From Firmicutes bacterium HGW-Firmicutes-16 (GTDB lineage: Bacteria > Bacillota > Clostridia > Oscillospirales > Oscillospiraceae), in assembly GCA_002841545.1 (NCBI GenBank), contig PGZZ01000012.1, positions 26,409 through 90,408 of the forward strand: DNA of 64,000 bases. Direction: 5' to 3'. The notes under the pieces are model-generated. The model had not been told where the DNA came from. It ran no database searches and worked only from the letters and a program-made list of their open reading frames with translations. This document shows positions 1 through 8,966 of the stretch, piece by piece. The translations under genes and the position numbers were made by a program. Each line of letters opens with the position of its first letter. The stretch's first letter is position 1.

Positions 1-2379
1 CGCGAGAAAACCGGCAATGCCCATCGCAAACATCTGCCATGGCGTCCACGGGCCCTGGCCGAACAGCATGTTGCTTGCAAACATGGTTATTGCCCCGACA
101 AGGAAGCCTGTCTCTCCTCCGAAGGCCACGCCCGAAATAATAACGATGGCAAGTACCGGTTTGAACCCCGGCAGAGCGAAAAAGGCCGCGCGTCCGGATA
201 TGCCAAGAGCGCAGAGGACGGCAATCACGACAAGCTCCCGTGCCTGCGGCCTGCGACTTTCGAACATAAGACCGAAGGGCAGCATGGACTCCAGAATGAC
301 CAGCAGCGAGATGAAGTAATACTTTCTGTCGCCGAGAAAATGAATCCCGACAAATACCGTAAGCGGAACGGCTATGAATATCACCAGTGCCGACAAAAGC
401 GTACGCTTTGACAGACGGCGCTTTACTTTTTTTGTCTGCGCAAAATTGGAATTCTTGTCCGTTTTTCTTCCGCAAAATGCGAGAACGAGCATCGACGCTA
501 TTAAAATCAGGTAAACTGAGCTATATTTTCTATTATGCCCCTCCAGAGCTCCACTCGTCAAAATTTCCGTCACATCGACATTTCTAAGTGCACAGACAAA
601 ATCACCAAGCACCACCATGCCAGAAGCCAAGGCAAGCAATCTTTGCCAGAGCGGAAGTTTTGGCTTGTTTATTTGTTTGTCGATAGACATCTGCGCAAAA
701 TCTTCATGACATTTGCTGTCCGTGCTAATATCGACTTCAGGTAGAACTTCGGTCTTTCCGCCGCAGGACAAAATTACTTCCTCCGCTGTGACTGCGTTCG
801 GAATCAGTCCCCGCGCCATGCGGCTGGCAGAGGTCGTATAGAAGCTGTTGCCGCCGAAAAACGCACGGGACGTGTTCTCCGTTACAATGGCGCCGTCAAA
901 AAACAGTGCGCAGCGGTCGGCGTGCTCTGCGCAGAATTCCACATCATGACTCACCATAACGACGCAGACGCCGTTAACGGTGAGTTTTCTTATTATGGCG
1001 GCAAAAATGCGCTTGAACTCCGCGTCCAAGCCCTTCGTAGGCTCGTCCAGCAGTAGCACCTTTGGACGCAGAAGCAAAACCTTGGCAAGCGCCGTACGCT
1101 GCATCTCACCGCCGGAGAGGTCGTAGGGGTGACGCGAGAGGAAATCCTCAATCCGGCACAGCTGAGCCATAATGAGTACCTGAGACCGCTTTTCCTCTTT
1201 TGTAAGCTCAGATTCCGAAAGCATGTCCAGAAGCTCTTCAAAAACCGTCTTTTTTACGAACAGGAACTTCGGATCCTGCGGAAGCGCGGCGACAGGGCCG
1301 CTATTGAGCCTCACATTGCCCCTGTATGGTTTCTTTTGGCGGGCAACAATTGATAGCGCAGTGGTTTTTCCTGTGCCGTTTCCGCCCAACATACACAATA
1401 ATTCGCCGGAATACGCCTTAAAAGATAAGCCTTTAATAACTTCCGGCTCATTTTTGCCATAGCGAAACCAAACATTGTCAAGCTCGATTGCGGGAGCATC
1501 AAATTTAAAAACGGTCGGCTTTTCCGTCGGCAAAGGAAATAGCTCATGGTTTTCCGCAAAAGCACCTAGCCAGTCTCGCCCTTCCGAAATGCTGAGCGGA
1601 CATGAAAGTCCGCTTTCAACCGCCGCCCAGACGCGCATGGGAGTCGCCATGGACCGGAACATCGGGTGTCCCAAGGCTTTAAGCGCTACGCCGATTTCCT
1701 CTGGCGGCCTGTCGCAGATAATCTTCCCTCCGTCCAGAACGATAACGCGCGTGGCAATAGGGAGAACCTCCTCCAGATGGTGTCCTGTGAGGATGACCGT
1801 CGTGCCGAGTTCTCTGATTATTTTACCAACCATTGAGAGAAATTCTCCGGCGGCGATTGGGTCAAGCTGACAGGTCGGCTCGTCCAGAATCAACACCGAG
1901 GGCTGCATGACCATCACTGACGCGAGATTCAAAAGCTGCTTCTGTCCGCCAGATAGCTCAGCTATATCCTTGTGAAACCAGCTTTGTATGCCGAAAAAGC
2001 TGGCTGTTTCCGCGACTCTCAAGCGTATCGTCGGCGTGTTCATGCCCAGACTTTCAAGCCCGAAGGCCAGTTCATGCCACACCTTATCCGTGACCGCCTG
2101 ATTTTCCGGCGACTGCTGCACATAGCCGATGCTCGAGGCCTGATGCCTCATATCAGCATTCTCAAGCGGCTTTCCCTCAAACAAAATCTCTCCGCTGCGC
2201 TCGCCGTGTGGCGCGAGAACAGTCTTTAGCTGACGTAAAAGCGTGGATTTGCCGCATCCGGAAAGTCCGATTAAGGCGATAAATTCGCCAGACGCTAACC
2301 GAAACGACAGGTTTTTCAGCACAGGCTCTTTCTGTCCTGGATATGTAAAGGTCAGATTGCGGACATCAAAGACTTCCAT
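1..2379 (-). CDS. EcfA-EcfA'-EcfS fusion: ECF transporter ATPases and S component in one chain (partial)
   Basis: An uninterrupted frame of 793 codons starts at ATG 2379 and is still open at the window edge. Residues 1-230 are one ABC ATPase: Walker A GLSGCGKST at ~38-46, signature LSGGQ at ~142, Walker B VLILDEP at ~162. Residues ~298-500 are a second ATPase: GGNGTGKTT at ~332, LSGGE at ~421, VLLLDEP at ~441, and a switch His in VSHD. From ~580 the chain becomes hydrophobic, and RAAFFALPGFKP followed by GQGPWTPWQMF matches the S-component style of group II ECF transporters. In most ECF systems these are three proteins, so this is a fusion. It overlaps the end of EcfT by 28 bp. The substrate is inferred to be cobalamin or a corrinoid from the upstream riboswitch and DUF4430 genes; the S domain alone does not show it. 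Confidence 0.85.
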   Translation of the reverse strand, partial: MEVFDVRNLTFTYPGQKEPVLKNLSFRLASGEFIALIGLSGCGKSTLLRQLKTVLAPHGERSGEILFEGKPLENADMRHQASSIGYVQQSPENQAVTDKVWHELAFGLESLGMNTPTIRLRVAETASFFGIQSWFHKDIAELSGGQKQLLNLASVMVMQPSVLILDEPTCQLDPIAAGEFLSMVGKIIRELGTTVILTGHHLEEVLPIATRVIVLDGGKIICDRPPEEIGVALKALGHPMFRSMATPMRVWAAVESGLSCPLSISEGRDWLGAFAENHELFPLPTEKPTVFKFDAPAIELDNVWFRYGKNEPEVIKGLSFKAYSGELLCMLGGNGTGKTTALSIVARQKKPYRGNVRLNSGPVAALPQDPKFLFVKKTVFEELLDMLSESELTKEEKRSQVLIMAQLCRIEDFLSRHPYDLSGGEMQRTALAKVLLLRPKVLLLDEPTKGLDAEFKRIFAAIIRKLTVNGVCVVMVSHDVEFCAEHADRCALFFDGAIVTENTSRAFFGGNSFYTTSASRMARGLIPNAVTAEEVILSCGGKTEVLPEVDISTDSKCHEDFAQMSIDKQINKPKLPLWQRLLALASGMVVLGDFVCALRNVDVTEILTSGALEGHNRKYSSVYLILIASMLVLAFCGRKTDKNSNFAQTKKVKRRLSKRTLLSALVIFIAVPLTVFVGIHFLGDRKYYFISLLVILESMLPFGLMFESRRPQARELVVIAVLCALGISGRAAFFALPGFKPVLAIVIISGVAFGGETGFLVGAITMFASNMLFGQGPWTPWQMFAMGIAGFLA

Positions 2380-3242
2380 TTCCGTTCCTCCCTCACACTT
2401 AAAAATAATGGCATGGCGCAGAGCGCAAGCCAGACAAAAAACACGCTTATGGTATAGGGCTCATTAAGCGCACCCGAGGCCGACGGGTAATACCGCCAGA
2501 CGATACCGCCGGAAACTGCGGCGGCAAGAATGTACGTTGAGCAGAAAAGAATAAATATAAGCGCATATGTGTCGCGGCTTTCAAAACGGAAGATAGAAAA
2601 AGCCGTCCTTTTGGGCAGCCCGTAACCGCGGCTTTTCATGCTGTCCGCCGTTTCAATGGCGTTTTCCAACGCCCATGTGACAGCCGAGGACAAAACCTTA
2701 AAACCAAGCCGAATCCGTCCGATTATTCCGCCTGATAAAACGCCTTTTCTGAGGGCCCGCTGCGCTTCTGCCGCCGCTTTTATTCTGGTGCTGAAAAGAG
2801 GCACAAAACGAAGGGCCATCGAAAGCAACAGCCCAAGTGCGGGAACCATTCGTCCGAATAAATACACGAATTTTTCTGAGTTAATAACGCTGTTAAAACA
2901 GGTAACCCATTCGATGCCCGTCACCAGCATGGCCGCGGCGGCAAGCCCGTATAGTATGGCTTCCAGCGTAAGCGGATTACCGCTCGGGAGCCAGCAAAGT
3001 ATAGTCACGCCCTCATGGTTAAAAACAGGGTTAAGCGCGGCAGTCATGAGCATCAGCGGCAGCAGGTATTGCAGAGAAGTTCGGAGAACCTTTCCGCCTG
3101 TGAGCCGCGCTGCATAGTACAAGGCGCACACAAGTGCGATAAAAAGCATGACAGGATGCATAAACAGCATGGAAAAAGCGAATACGGCCGTAAACCATGC
3201 AAAATTGACGATAGGGTGATAGCACGAAAAAGCATCGTTCAA
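2352..3242 (-). CDS. ecfT: EcfT, transmembrane energy-coupling subunit of ECF transporter
   Basis: A 296-residue polytopic membrane protein of CbiQ/EcfT type. It has several hydrophobic segments in the first ~150 residues, then a cytoplasmic coupling region containing ALRKGVLSGG and DSMKSRGYGL, the latter matching the Ala/Ser-Arg-Gly coupling motif that docks on the ATPases. The start is a TTG overlapping the TGA of the upstream DUF4430 gene, and the end overlaps the ATPase fusion by 28 bp, so the genes are translationally coupled. It would link the two ATPase domains of the downstream fusion to the S domain. Confidence 0.88.
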   Translation of the reverse strand: MNDAFSCYHPIVNFAWFTAVFAFSMLFMHPVMLFIALVCALYYAARLTGGKVLRTSLQYLLPLMLMTAALNPVFNHEGVTILCWLPSGNPLTLEAILYGLAAAAMLVTGIEWVTCFNSVINSEKFVYLFGRMVPALGLLLSMALRFVPLFSTRIKAAAEAQRALRKGVLSGGIIGRIRLGFKVLSSAVTWALENAIETADSMKSRGYGLPKRTAFSIFRFESRDTYALIFILFCSTYILAAAVSGGIVWRYYPSASGALNEPYTISVFFVWLALCAMPLFLSVREERKWKSLMSAI

Positions 3243-3946
3243 GCGCTCGCCTCCTCTACATCGCGGCCAAGATCGCAGGTGTACACAAATGCAATGTTAT
3301 CTCTGTCCGAAAGCTTGTACTCGCCGCATCCGACATTGGGAAACACACCGTTGACCGTAAACATCCAGCCCGACAGCTCGCCGCAGTCCAGCTCGTAAAG
3401 GTTGCATATGCCCTCAATATACACAGTGTTGTACAGCGGCGAAACGGAAAATTCAAGGTGCATATCTCGGGCTTTAAGCTCCCGTTTAAGTACGTCTAAA
3501 ACCGTTTCCCCCTCGGTATATTTAACATCCGTCAGGTTCAGCAGCCAGCCATCCGTGGGAGCAAGAGTCTCTTTTCCCTTCGTGAGCTTGTCAATATTAT
3601 CCAGAATTGTTTTGCAGCTGATAGTCAGCGAACAGGTTGACGACGCTGTCTCCGGCGGCGCTGTTTCCTCGGGCTGCGCGGAGGTTACGGGCGCGAGAGT
3701 ATCCGACGGCTTTGACGAGGGATTCTTCATGGCGGCGTTTGAATCCGTGCTTTCTGAGGGCGCGGCTGAAATTTCCGGCGAAACGGCGTTTACCGATGAT
3801 GGGGCCGCCGAAGTGTCTTGTACTGATACCGATGCGGCAGCGCCAGGTCCGGAATTGGAAACCGAGCCGTTTTGGATGAAAAATGCTACGGCGAGTACAA
3901 TCGCGACAGCAAGAGCGGCTATGAGCCTTTTTAGGTTTGGCTTCAT
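3239..3946 (-). CDS. Membrane-anchored DUF4430 protein (transcobalamin beta-domain-like)
   Basis: 235 residues. Residues 8-24 form one hydrophobic segment, a signal anchor or uncleaved signal. Residues ~30-103 are a Ser/Pro/Thr/Ala-rich linker, suited to spanning the wall. Residues ~105-226 are a DUF4430 domain with the family hallmarks GETVLDVLK, LSGWMFTVNG, PNVG and the late DNIAFVYT strand. DUF4430 is related to the C-terminal beta domain of transcobalamin and intrinsic factor. Six cysteines fall in the domain region (about residues 105, 111, 181, 188, 207, 224). It overlaps the toroid gene by ATGA and EcfT by 4 bp, so it is coupled to both. There is no SLH domain, unlike its paralogue at 5397. 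Inferred role: the membrane-proximal ligand-capture partner of the ECF transporter. Confidence 0.82.
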   Translation of the reverse strand: MKPNLKRLIAALAVAIVLAVAFFIQNGSVSNSGPGAAASVSVQDTSAAPSSVNAVSPEISAAPSESTDSNAAMKNPSSKPSDTLAPVTSAQPEETAPPETASSTCSLTISCKTILDNIDKLTKGKETLAPTDGWLLNLTDVKYTEGETVLDVLKRELKARDMHLEFSVSPLYNTVYIEGICNLYELDCGELSGWMFTVNGVFPNVGCGEYKLSDRDNIAFVYTCDLGRDVEEASA

Positions 3947-5337
3947 ATCCTTCCGGCCTCGTTAAGCAAGTCGTACATCTGCGACGCCACCTCGCGGCGT
4001 GTTATGCAGACGGAGGAAGGCATCCAGCTTTCGTCCGCTTTATCGCGCAGTCCCAGCAGAACGCTGGCGCGGGAGAGCATGATACGAGCCTCCACGTCCG
4101 TTATAGTGCCGTTCGGCGTGAAGATCGTCGCGGAGCTTCCTTTGATTATGCAGGCTCCGTAAGCCGCACCGACATAGCCGGAATACCACGCGCTTTCCGG
4201 CACATCCGTAAATACGGCCGACGTTTTCTTTTCAAGCCCCAGCGCCTTTACAGCTATGGCACAAAATTCCGCGCGCGTCATGGTTTTGTCAGGCGCGAAA
4301 AGCCCTCCGCCCATGCCGCTTATCAGTCCGGAGTTTGCGAGAGTCTCAATTTCATTCTGCTCCGCGAGCCCCTTTATGTCCGAAAAGCTCACCATTCTGT
4401 AGAGACTGACTTCGCCGTTCTCCGCACGAAGAGCTGCCGCGAGCGCGAGCAGAGCCTGTTCTGTGGCAGTACCATTGAACCCTCCGCCCTTAACATGCTC
4501 AAAGCTGCCGTCGGAAAGCTGATAGGTCAAAAGCTTGTCCAATGGCGAGTTCCCGTTTTTTATAAACCGGTCATCATCAAGGCTTATTCCCAGCTCGCCT
4601 AACGCGACGATAACCTGTGCGCAGCTCTCGGAATTTGCCGTACCTCCGCTCGAATATCCGCCATCGCTGCTCTGAAGCGAGGAGAGCAGCACGACAGCAT
4701 GCTCAACAGCCTTTGAAACGCCGTCCATCGACCTATACTTTGAAAGAGCGCAGAGCGCCATCGCGGTCATATCCGGATCGGAGGTCGAACCCGAAAACGC
4801 CCAGCCGCCGCCCGACAGCTCTTGCGAAAGGATGTATTTCACATACATTTCACGTGTCGCCTGAGTCTTGGCGTTAGTGCTTTTCTGAATTTCATATAGT
4901 CTGCTGTCTAGCGCGATAAGCGCCCAGACGGGCCCATTAATTCCTTGCAAGACGGTCATATCGTAATCGCCGAGCGGTAGCGCAAGGTCGTAGCCGTCCA
5001 CATTTGCCGCGTCAAATCCAGAGGCGGTCAGCCCGAGGATTACACGGGAATACTCGGTATATTTCCGGCTGTTCAGAACGCCGCCGCAGTCTTTGACGGT
5101 ATCGGCTACGGAATTATAATAGGTCTTTCCCCAAGCACCCGTCAGCTCAGCTCCGCCGCGGCAAAGACCTATCGTGACCCACTCACCGCCGCAAACTGGC
5201 TTGTCCGACGTTTTCGTGCAGTATTCCGCCGCGCTGCTGTAAGCACTTTGCAGCTTTGTATCAGATGCGGCAACGACGCCAATACTCAGGTTTATGGCAA
5301 TGACTAGCGCCATAATCGCGCTTGCAGTCTTTTTCAT
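3943..5337 (-). CDS. Exported alpha/alpha-toroid (terpene-cyclase/intrinsic-factor alpha-like) protein with SLH domains
   Basis: 464 residues from the ATG at 5337; a GTG at 5346 is an alternative but sits only 3 nt from the AAGGAG. A signal peptide (KKTASAIMALVIAINLS) is followed by ~280 residues of helical repeats with prenyltransferase/squalene-cyclase style turns: GGGWAFSG at ~178, SDGGYSSGG at ~226, LSDGSFEHV at ~275. This fold family includes the alpha domain of intrinsic factor and transcobalamin. From ~318 come SLH repeats (FSDIKGL..., FTDVPESAWYSGYVG..., and a weaker third) that would bind the wall. The next gene encodes the beta-domain-like DUF4430, so the two halves of an intrinsic-factor-like protein appear as adjacent coupled genes. 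Corrinoid binding is inferred. Confidence 0.8.
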   Translation of the reverse strand: MKKTASAIMALVIAINLSIGVVAASDTKLQSAYSSAAEYCTKTSDKPVCGGEWVTIGLCRGGAELTGAWGKTYYNSVADTVKDCGGVLNSRKYTEYSRVILGLTASGFDAANVDGYDLALPLGDYDMTVLQGINGPVWALIALDSRLYEIQKSTNAKTQATREMYVKYILSQELSGGGWAFSGSTSDPDMTAMALCALSKYRSMDGVSKAVEHAVVLLSSLQSSDGGYSSGGTANSESCAQVIVALGELGISLDDDRFIKNGNSPLDKLLTYQLSDGSFEHVKGGGFNGTATEQALLALAAALRAENGEVSLYRMVSFSDIKGLAEQNEIETLANSGLISGMGGGLFAPDKTMTRAEFCAIAVKALGLEKKTSAVFTDVPESAWYSGYVGAAYGACIIKGSSATIFTPNGTITDVEARIMLSRASVLLGLRDKADESWMPSSVCITRREVASQMYDLLNEAGRI

Positions 5338-5396
5338 ACCTTCCACACGCTCCTTTTAGTTCGAGTTTCTTCAAGAAAGCTCCTGATTACCTGCCG

Positions 5397-7145
5397 TTAT
5401 GCTTTGATGCTTTTCATAAACCGTGTGATAACCGCCGCCGCCTCGCACCTTGTAGCGGCGCCCGAGGGCGAAAGCGTCTCTGAGCTTGTGCCGTTGATGA
5501 TTCCCGCACCCAGCGCCCAGCGCAGGCCCGGATATGCCCACTCGCTGATTTGCAACGAGTCGTCATAGTTGAGTATGTTCGTATCATCGCCGGCGCTGAC
5601 GTCATAGCCCTTGTATTTCGCGTAGCGGTAGATGATTGTAACCAGCTGTTCCCGCGTGATATTGTCGTTAGCACCGAAGCTTCCGTCGCCGTAGCCGTTG
5701 ACAATGCCGTTTTTCGATGCCCAGATAACCGCGTTATAGCACCACTGGCTGCTGTCAGAAACATCCTTGAATTCGCTTGCACCGGTAAGCGCGGGGCTGC
5801 CCGCCATACGGTACAGCACGGTGACAAGCATGGCGCGGGACATGACGGTCTTTGGCTCAAAGGCCGTATCTGCGGTTCCGGCCATTAAGCCTTTTTCCCA
5901 GGTATATTGGACGTACTGCACATACCATTCGCCGGCTTTAACGTCCGCAAAGCGGTATTCCACAGGAATATCCGCCGCTGAAATTACGACAAAGGTGGAG
6001 AGCGACGCGGTATTAAAGCTCAGCAAGCCGTTCGTATCGACAGAGCCCATAAAAATTTCATAGCTGCCGTCGTCCTTCAGATGAAGAATTGAGAGCGTCT
6101 GATTTTTGTAAGCCGCACCGACGGAGACGCTGATTGTCATAGTGCCAAAGCCGCTTTTTATCTCAGTGTCTCCCGCTTTTATTGAAACGTCAAGGGCCGC
6201 AATCGTTTTGCTGTTTGAAACCACGGCAAACTTGCTCGCAGCCGCATCGGTCTTTACGATCTCAACACTAAGCTTTTCGTTGGAGCCGAGTTTGTCCGAA
6301 AGAGCCTTCGCTCCCGCTGCCGTCAGAGAAATATCTCCCGCTGCGGCGTCGACGGAAAAGCCCTTACCGGCAGCAACGATTTCGGAGAGTTTATCGGGAG
6401 TGAAAGCCGCCGCACCCGTAACGTCGGCGGTAATGACTGTCTGCTGCGCGGTCGCAACGCCGCTAGATGTCGAATACATAGCTGTGGAACCGTCCTTTGT
6501 ATAAAACCAAAGAATACTGTCACCCGGGGAAAGAGTACAGCTCGAAGCGTTGACATTTGGCGTCGCACCGTTTACCGAGTACAGCCAGCCGGACATGCCG
6601 CCATAATCCAGTTCTTTAAAATTGGAGATTGCGGAGACGTAGTACCCACCATAAGTACTGCTCCATGCAGACGTGACGCTTAGGCCGGAACAGTTTTTAA
6701 GTACCGTATAGGCGGACATGCCGCTTGTATAGGTAAGCTGTTTGCTGTCGAGAAGCACGGAGCCGGGCCCATAGACCGTGAGAAAGACATTTTGCGCCGA
6801 CGGGCTTCCGCCTCCTATAGCCAGAATCGAAAATGTACAGCTCGCGGTGTTCGAGCCTGCGCCGACAACGACGGTATAGGTACCCGCGCTCCAGTCCGTA
6901 CCCGTTTTAAAGCTGTACGTCTTATTGGAAGTTGAGCTTGAAATCTGCTTTGTCCCTGTGGCGGCTTCTCCCAGGAAAACCTCTATTATCAGGTCGCTGC
7001 CTGCCGATAAAAGTACGTTTACCATGTCCCCCGCCGTATAGGAGGCTTGGTCGGTATCGACCGCCGGACCTGCCGCGAAAGCTGTCGGACACAGCGACAG
7101 AATCAGAACGAGTACAAGCAGGAGGCTTAATATTCTTTTCTTCAT
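5397..7145 (-). CDS. S-layer-anchored DUF4430 protein with three SLH domains
   Basis: 582 residues starting at ATG 7145 behind ATAGGAG. The signal peptide ends near AFAAG (residue ~26). Residues ~27-110 are a beta-rich Ig-like region. Residues ~120-218 are DUF4430 (YTVLKNCSGL, MSGWLYSVNG, PNVNAS, DSILWFYTKD). A middle beta-sandwich region (~235-395) follows. The C-terminal ~190 residues are three SLH repeats (FADVKAGEWYVQYVQ, FKDVSDSSQWCYNAV, LQISEWAYPGLRWA) for binding secondary wall polymer. It is the cell-surface member of the cobalamin-riboswitch operon and probably holds ligand at the S-layer. Confidence 0.82.
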   Translation of the reverse strand: MKKRILSLLLVLVLILSLCPTAFAAGPAVDTDQASYTAGDMVNVLLSAGSDLIIEVFLGEAATGTKQISSSTSNKTYSFKTGTDWSAGTYTVVVGAGSNTASCTFSILAIGGGSPSAQNVFLTVYGPGSVLLDSKQLTYTSGMSAYTVLKNCSGLSVTSAWSSTYGGYYVSAISNFKELDYGGMSGWLYSVNGATPNVNASSCTLSPGDSILWFYTKDGSTAMYSTSSGVATAQQTVITADVTGAAAFTPDKLSEIVAAGKGFSVDAAAGDISLTAAGAKALSDKLGSNEKLSVEIVKTDAAASKFAVVSNSKTIAALDVSIKAGDTEIKSGFGTMTISVSVGAAYKNQTLSILHLKDDGSYEIFMGSVDTNGLLSFNTASLSTFVVISAADIPVEYRFADVKAGEWYVQYVQYTWEKGLMAGTADTAFEPKTVMSRAMLVTVLYRMAGSPALTGASEFKDVSDSSQWCYNAVIWASKNGIVNGYGDGSFGANDNITREQLVTIIYRYAKYKGYDVSAGDDTNILNYDDSLQISEWAYPGLRWALGAGIINGTSSETLSPSGAATRCEAAAVITRFMKSIKA

Positions 7146-7166
7146 TTGTTTTTTCTCCTATATCTG

Positions 7167-8774
7167 TCAGGAAACCGTAAGCGTGTCCACGACGGATCCG
7201 TCTGACGCTTTGACGAGGCTTATTTCGATTTTAGAAGCGCCGGAGAGTTCGACGCTGCCGGAGGCAGGGATGGAGTCCCTCGCATATGCGGCTGTGAAGA
7301 AATAGAGACCCAGCCCGGTGGAATTCTTTGCCTGATATTTCAGATAGTAATTTCCGCTGTCAAGGCCGTTTGTCGCCGCCGTGACATATTTTGCGGTCAT
7401 TACGCCGCCGGAGGTGGAGGCCCACGCATAGAGCCGCCCCACCTTGACAACCGCCTGACTGCCGACGCTGGTAATGGTCTTATCGTTTACGGTGTCTTTG
7501 ATAACCACATAATAGTAATAGGTGCCCGGCGTAGTCGTATCTGGATAAAACATAAAGTTGTAGTAGTTTCCGTAAGTATTAACATAGGAGTTGTAATAAC
7601 TGATATTGTCAACGGTTCCGCTTGCGCCTGAGGTGGGGATACTTACGGAGGTATAACCGCTGCCCGTTGCGCTGTAGGTGCCGCTGTAATACACGGTAAC
7701 ATTAAGCTTACTCATATCGCTCAAAGTTACGTTCGTGCAGGCGCTCAAATATCGGAATACGGTCGAGGACACGCTGTCGTAGCCATAGCGCAGGTTTGAC
7801 GGCGTTTCGCCCGCAGCGCAAGTGAGTGGGCTGGCGTTTGTCCAGTTATTGCCGAGCATTGAATAGTCATAGCCACCCGAAAAATAGAACGCAAGATCAG
7901 AGGCGGAGGTCATGTTAACCGCAACGTAATATTCATATTCCTCCGAGCCTTCAACTATGCAGAAAACATCACCGTCCGAAAAGGATATTGCTGTGTTTAG
8001 GCCAGTAAGATAGCTGCTCATGTAGTACTTGTTATCATAACTGCTTAGGTATGTAGAATAGATTTTTACGGTTTTGGAAGCGCTGTGGGGCGTTGCGCTG
8101 ACCTTGAAGCTCGTCGCGTCGGCGAGTGTGGTGAGCTTATACATCCCTGCGGTACTGTCATAAGCAAAGCTGCTGCCATCACTGCCAAAGGAAAAACCCG
8201 TAACTGAAGTGGAGGTGCCCGCAGCGCTTGCGCCTGTCACGCCGTCAACGCCGTCCGCGCTCTGATAGGCGACACAGATTGTTTCGCCGCTGCTCACTAT
8301 GTAACTGCCAAGTCCCAGATTTGCGTAATAGTATGCGCTTCCGACCTTGTGGTAGAAAGACCAGTAGTTGTAACCACTGGAGTAGTCGCTTGCCATCCCA
8401 TTTACGGCATTCAGCATACCGGATGAATGGTCATAGGAGACACTTCCGGCATCCAGCACATCCTTTACCGCCGTCCACACGCTGCTTCCGGAGGGTACAA
8501 CAATGCCGACAGTACCGGTTGTGTAATCGACGCTGTAGATGTCGCCGGAGTCAAGTACCGTATCCGCGGAAGCAGATATTGACTTGGTCGTACCGTTGAA
8601 CAGGTACCCGCTCCATGCCGGAGATGCGTAATTCGAGTTGTTTTGGATAATCACGTTGACGACGATTGTGCCGTCCGCAAGTGCCGCTGCCGCGCTTGCT
8701 GTTACAGTGAGCCCTGAAAACAGGCACACCACCATAGTCAGGATAATTAAAAGGGACAATGCTTTCTTCTTCAT
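7167..8774 (-). CDS. Secreted repeat protein with DUF4430-like N-terminal domain, first gene of B12 operon
   Basis: The true start is ATG 8774, preceded by GGAGGAA at 8781-8788. The frame extends upstream through the leader hairpin and riboswitch to ~9089, but that part is regulatory RNA. 535 residues: signal peptide KKKALSLLIILTMVVCLFSG, then a DUF4430-like segment (SSVWTAVKDVLDAG, YNYWSFYHKVG, a late GETICVAY strand), then Tyr/Ser/Thr-rich beta-type repeats. No SLH or sorting motif is visible at the C-terminus, so it is probably secreted or held by partners. It is the first gene after the riboswitch terminator. Confidence 0.75.
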   Translation of the reverse strand: MKKKALSLLIILTMVVCLFSGLTVTASAAAALADGTIVVNVIIQNNSNYASPAWSGYLFNGTTKSISASADTVLDSGDIYSVDYTTGTVGIVVPSGSSVWTAVKDVLDAGSVSYDHSSGMLNAVNGMASDYSSGYNYWSFYHKVGSAYYYANLGLGSYIVSSGETICVAYQSADGVDGVTGASAAGTSTSVTGFSFGSDGSSFAYDSTAGMYKLTTLADATSFKVSATPHSASKTVKIYSTYLSSYDNKYYMSSYLTGLNTAISFSDGDVFCIVEGSEEYEYYVAVNMTSASDLAFYFSGGYDYSMLGNNWTNASPLTCAAGETPSNLRYGYDSVSSTVFRYLSACTNVTLSDMSKLNVTVYYSGTYSATGSGYTSVSIPTSGASGTVDNISYYNSYVNTYGNYYNFMFYPDTTTPGTYYYYVVIKDTVNDKTITSVGSQAVVKVGRLYAWASTSGGVMTAKYVTAATNGLDSGNYYLKYQAKNSTGLGLYFFTAAYARDSIPASGSVELSGASKIEISLVKASDGSVVDTLTVS

Positions 8775-8800
8775 TCGGTCTTCCTCCAATAATATAAATA

Positions 8801-8881
8801 TAAAACAAAAGCGCTGCCGCATGGTCAGCTTTGGAAACTCGCTTTGTTCCTGCGACTCCAAATCAGACCATGCGGCAGCGC
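8801..8881 (-). terminator. Riboswitch expression platform: long intrinsic terminator
   Basis: On the minus strand GCGCTGCCGCATGGTC (8866-8881) pairs perfectly with GACCATGCGGCAGCGC (8811-8826). The arms extend further with near-matches (TGATTTGGA against TTTCCAAAGCT), and TTTTGTTTTA follows. It lies between the cobalamin aptamer and the first start codon, as expected for transcription-attenuating control. Confidence 0.93.
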
Positions 8882-8966
8882 TCACTCCAGTTTGCGACTT
8901 AAGGGCAAACAAAAAATGCCCGTAAGCCAAAACTGCAGCGGACGATATTAGTATCCGCATTTTCTG

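Noticed and set aside
1475..1870. Plus-strand frames opposite the ECF fusion (also 1129-1353 and 3015-3398)
   Set aside because: They are antisense to a continuous minus-strand frame with full ABC motifs and show no protein-family features.
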